Part shown: positions 6,127 to 7,892 of the stretch, piece by piece
Numbering within the stretch: the stretch's first letter is position 1
How the letters are laid out: each line of letters starts with the position of its first letter
DNA from: Tagaea sp.
GTDB lineage: Bacteria > Pseudomonadota > Alphaproteobacteria > CACIAM-22H2
Direction: 5' to 3'
Assembly: GCA_023653245.1 (NCBI GenBank)
Contig: JAMNXK010000075.1
Location: 1-7,892, forward strand
DNA: 7,892 nucleotides
Notes under the pieces: model-generated
The model's input: only the letters and a program-made list of their open reading frames with translations
What the model was told of the DNA's origin: nothing
The model's database searches: none
Program-made: the position numbers and the translations under genes

Positions 6127-6155
6127 AATCTAGGGAGCGGTGAGGATGTTGAGAA
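6127..6155 (-). promoter_or_regulatory. Candidate promoter of the tautomerase-tctCBA operon
   Basis: On the - strand TTCTCA (6155-6150) and TAGATT (6132-6127) are 17 bases apart, each matching four of six sigma70 consensus bases. A mediocre promoter fits one that needs an activator. It predicts a start near 6120 and a leader of about 56 bases. Its -35 box overlaps that of the divergent regulator gene. Confidence 0.4.
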
Positions 6156-6177
6156 ATGCAAAGATCGTGATTATTAT
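6149..6177 (+). promoter_or_regulatory. Candidate promoter of the lysR-type gene
   Basis: TTGAGA and TATTAT are separated by exactly 17 bases, each matching five of six consensus bases, in an AT-rich island unlike the surrounding sequence. The normal distance from -10 to start places +1 on the A of the ATG at 6184, which predicts a leaderless mRNA. This agrees with the absence of a ribosome site. Confidence 0.55.
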
Positions 6178-6183
6178 TCCGGT

Positions 6184-7083
6184 ATGCGGATCAATGCGGA
6201 GCTCCTGGATTTTCGCGCGTTTCTTGCCGTGCTGGCGTGCGGCTCGTTCCACAAGGCGGCGCGCGAGCTCAACATTTCCCAGCCCGCGCTGTCGCGGCGG
6301 ATCAAGGCGCTCGAACGGGCCCTGGGCAACGCGCTGATCGAGCGTTCGACCCGGCACGTCGCGCCGACCGCGATCGGACGCCAGTTGATGCCGCTGGTGG
6401 CGCGGCTCTTGGACGAATTCGAGGACTCGGTCCTGTCGATCGGCGGGCTGGGCGGGCGCTACGCCGGGCGGGTGACGATCGCCTCGGTCCCGACGGCGGC
6501 GTTCTACTTCCTGCCGCGCGTCGTGCGCGCCTTCAACCAGCGCTATCCGGAAATCCGGTTCCGCATCCTCGACCTGTCGGCCAACGAAGGCCTCGAAGCG
6601 GTGGCGCGCGGGGAGGTCGAGTTCGGCATCAACCTCACCGGCGCCACGCGCCCCGATCTGCGCTTCACCCCGCTGATGGAGGACGAGTTCGTCCTCGCCT
6701 GCCGGCGCGACCATCCTTTGGCCTCGGCCAAAACGCTACGCTGGCGCGATCTTGCGGGCTATCCCTTGATCGGGGTGAGCCAGACGAGCGGCAACCGCGC
6801 CGTCCTCGATCAAGCGCTGGGGCGCGCGAAGGTGCAGCTCGATTGGTTCTACGAGGTCAACCATCTATCGACCTCGCTGGGGCTGGTGGAGGCGGGCTTG
6901 GCGATCTCGGTGTTGCCGAAACTCGCCACGCCGCAGACCGAGCATCCGGTCATCGCCACGGTCCGGCTCACGCACCCGACGGTCAGCCGGACGATCGGCG
7001 TCGTCGAGCGGCTCGGCGCGCGGCTGACGCCCGCCGCCGATCGCTTCCGTCGGCTTTTGATCGACGAGTGGAGTTCGCGTTGA
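6184..7083 (+). CDS. LysR-type transcriptional regulator
   Basis: The 299-residue product has the usual LysR length. The N-terminal winged helix-turn-helix covers about 7-65: LLDFRAFLAVLACGSFHKAARELNISQPALSRRIKALERALG is the classic family stretch, with the recognition helix around SQPALSRRIKALE. An effector-binding domain of the periplasmic-binding-protein fold runs from about 95 to the end. LysR regulators bind as tetramers and usually activate a divergent gene when the pathway substrate or an intermediate is bound. The divergent tautomerase-tctCBA operon is the obvious target. The start was chosen because the helix-turn-helix begins a few residues in; the frame opens earlier (6085) but that part is promoter. 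No Shine-Dalgarno sequence is present. The stop lies six bases from that of the convergent neighbour. Confidence 0.95.
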   Translation: MRINAELLDFRAFLAVLACGSFHKAARELNISQPALSRRIKALERALGNALIERSTRHVAPTAIGRQLMPLVARLLDEFEDSVLSIGGLGGRYAGRVTIASVPTAAFYFLPRVVRAFNQRYPEIRFRILDLSANEGLEAVARGEVEFGINLTGATRPDLRFTPLMEDEFVLACRRDHPLASAKTLRWRDLAGYPLIGVSQTSGNRAVLDQALGRAKVQLDWFYEVNHLSTSLGLVEAGLAISVLPKLATPQTEHPVIATVRLTHPTVSRTIGVVERLGARLTPAADRFRRLLIDEWSSR

Positions 7084-7094
7084 TCGCGCTCAAC
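7079..7094. terminator. Symmetric hairpin spanning two convergent stop codons
   Basis: GTTGA and TCAAC form a 5-bp stem around the six bases that separate the two TGA stops, so each stop lies in one arm. A second inverted repeat, CCGCCG/CGGCGG at 7095-7113 within the end of the right-hand gene, could help end the regulator's transcript. Neither has a T run, so intrinsic termination is doubtful. Confidence 0.3.
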
Positions 7095-7892
7095 CCGCCG
7101 CCGGGCGCGGCGGCTGGGGCACCAGGCGCTGGCGGTAGCCCTGCATGAACGACTCGAACGGCGCGAGCGAGGACACGCGCGCGGCGATCGACGCGATGTC
7201 GGGCGTCGCACCCGCGCGGTCGGCGGTCAGCACGCGGAACACTTCCGCGTAAGGCGAGCGGCCCATCGCCGGGCCGAAGCGTTCGCGCAAGCGCGCCGTC
7301 CCGGCGTCGTCGCCGGCCAGGGCGAGTGCCACGGCCAGATGCAGCGCCTGGCGCGCGCGGTTCTCGGGCAGCTGGGCGGTGCCGGCGGGCGGCGCGCCGA
7401 CCAAGCGTTCGAGGGCGCGCGCGGCTTCGGCCCAGGCGCGGGTGCGCTGGGCGATTTCGGTGCGCAGCAGATCGGCGTCGGGGGCGGTGTCGCCCTCCAT
7501 GCGCGCGAGCGCTTCGGTCGGCCGTCCCAGATCGGCGAGCGCGCGCGCGGCCAGGCGGCTGCGCTCGCGCGCCAGTTCGCCCGTCGCCGCCGGTTCGGAG
7601 GCCTGCAGCGCGTCGAGCGCCAATTGCGGCTTGCGGTCGAGCAGCCGGATCGCCGCGAGGCGCGCGCCGACCTGCGCGCGGGTTTCGCCCGCCACGCGGT
7701 TGCGCATTTGGTGATCGAGCAGCTCGCCCGCACGGTCGAGCAGATCGACCGAGATCAAACGCTCGGCGAGTTTGCGCACCATCTCGTCGCCCTCGGGCCC
7801 GGTGGGCACGAGGTCGCGGTAATCCTCGAACAAGCCGATCGCGGCCACGGGCGTGAGCTTGTCGGCCGCCCCTTCGAGGAAGAGCTTGCGGA
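7090..7892 (-). CDS. C-terminal part of a helix-rich, TPR-like protein (5' end outside window)
   Basis: The frame is open from the window edge to TGA and gives 266 residues beginning RKLFLEGAADKLTPVAAIGLFEDYRDLVP. A GTG at 7846-7848 can be read as a start, but the 14 codons before it continue in the same style and it has no clear ribosome site, so the gene is more likely cut by the window. The sequence is rich in Ala, Leu, Arg and Glu. It reads as a series of paired amphipathic helices with TPR-like spacing (for example AERLISVDLLDRAGELLDHQ, then ARLAAIRLLDRKPQLALDAL). It ends in a proline-rich tail. I associate similar proteins with large Rhodospirillales hypothetical proteins, from memory only. 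No catalytic motif or membrane segment is visible. Likely a protein-interaction scaffold; partner unknown. Confidence 0.75.
   Translation of the reverse strand, partial: RKLFLEGAADKLTPVAAIGLFEDYRDLVPTGPEGDEMVRKLAERLISVDLLDRAGELLDHQMRNRVAGETRAQVGARLAAIRLLDRKPQLALDALQASEPAATGELARERSRLAARALADLGRPTEALARMEGDTAPDADLLRTEIAQRTRAWAEAARALERLVGAPPAGTAQLPENRARQALHLAVALALAGDDAGTARLRERFGPAMGRSPYAEVFRVLTADRAGATPDIASIAARVSSLAPFESFMQGYRQRLVPQPPRPAAG

Noticed and set aside
6116..6130. GATT-N7-AATC dyad as the LysR binding site
   Set aside because: LysR sites usually follow T-N11-A; this dyad has A and T reversed at that spacing and falls over the operon -10 box rather than upstream of it. No convincing T-N11-A dyad was found.
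4970..6133. Long + strand open frame antisense to the isomerase gene
   Set aside because: Arg/Asp-rich shadow of a well-recognised gene, with no domain.
4953..6161. Upstream extension of tctC through the isomerase gene as one fused protein
   Set aside because: The extension is arginine-rich nonsense in a different frame from the real isomerase; tctC has its own ribosome site and signal peptide.
6085..6183. Longer LysR protein starting at 6085
   Set aside because: The added 33 residues precede the normal start of the DNA-binding domain and overlap the predicted promoter.
1..7892. CRISPR array, insertion sequence or defence system
   Set aside because: No spaced direct repeats, transposase, nuclease or toxin-antitoxin gene was seen; the genes present belong to metabolism, regulation and DNA repair.

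Overview
The window is GC-rich (coding third positions are mostly G or C) and looks like an alphaproteobacterial chromosome. The RecA sequence and the large helical protein at the right edge resemble Rhodospirillales proteins as I remember them; this placement is from recall, not a search. I see no phage, transposase, CRISPR array, tRNA or rRNA. The genes are largely of ordinary families.

Layout, left to right. Bases 1-81 hold the last 26 codons of an unidentified + strand gene. Bases 82-563 contain no convincing gene. They hold a run of strong inverted repeats, including two short palindromic repeats of widespread alphaproteobacterial types and a terminator-like hairpin facing recA. recA (564-1655, -) follows. 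Its 303-base upstream region has a candidate sigma70-type promoter with a partial LexA half-site between -35 and -10, and a predicted stem-loop at the very 5' end of the transcript.

A compact - strand operon occupies 1959-6064. In transcription order it encodes a PrpF/4-oxalomesaconate tautomerase family enzyme, then TctC (periplasmic binding protein), TctB (small membrane subunit) and TctA (large membrane subunit) of a tripartite tricarboxylate transporter. The genes overlap or are separated by 1 to 8 bases. A LysR-type regulator (6184-7083, +) is divergent from the operon, and the two predicted promoters share their -35 region. The regulator's predicted transcription start falls on its ATG, so it may be leaderless. 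The simplest reading is an inducible uptake-plus-isomerisation module for an unsaturated tricarboxylate such as oxalomesaconate or an aconitate; the substrate is not settled by sequence.

The right edge (7090-7892, -) is the C-terminal 266 residues of a helix-rich, TPR-like protein that continues beyond the window. It converges on the LysR gene with only six bases between the stop codons. The most useful points for follow-up are the transporter/tautomerase module, the leaderless overlapping promoter, and the hairpin array downstream of recA.
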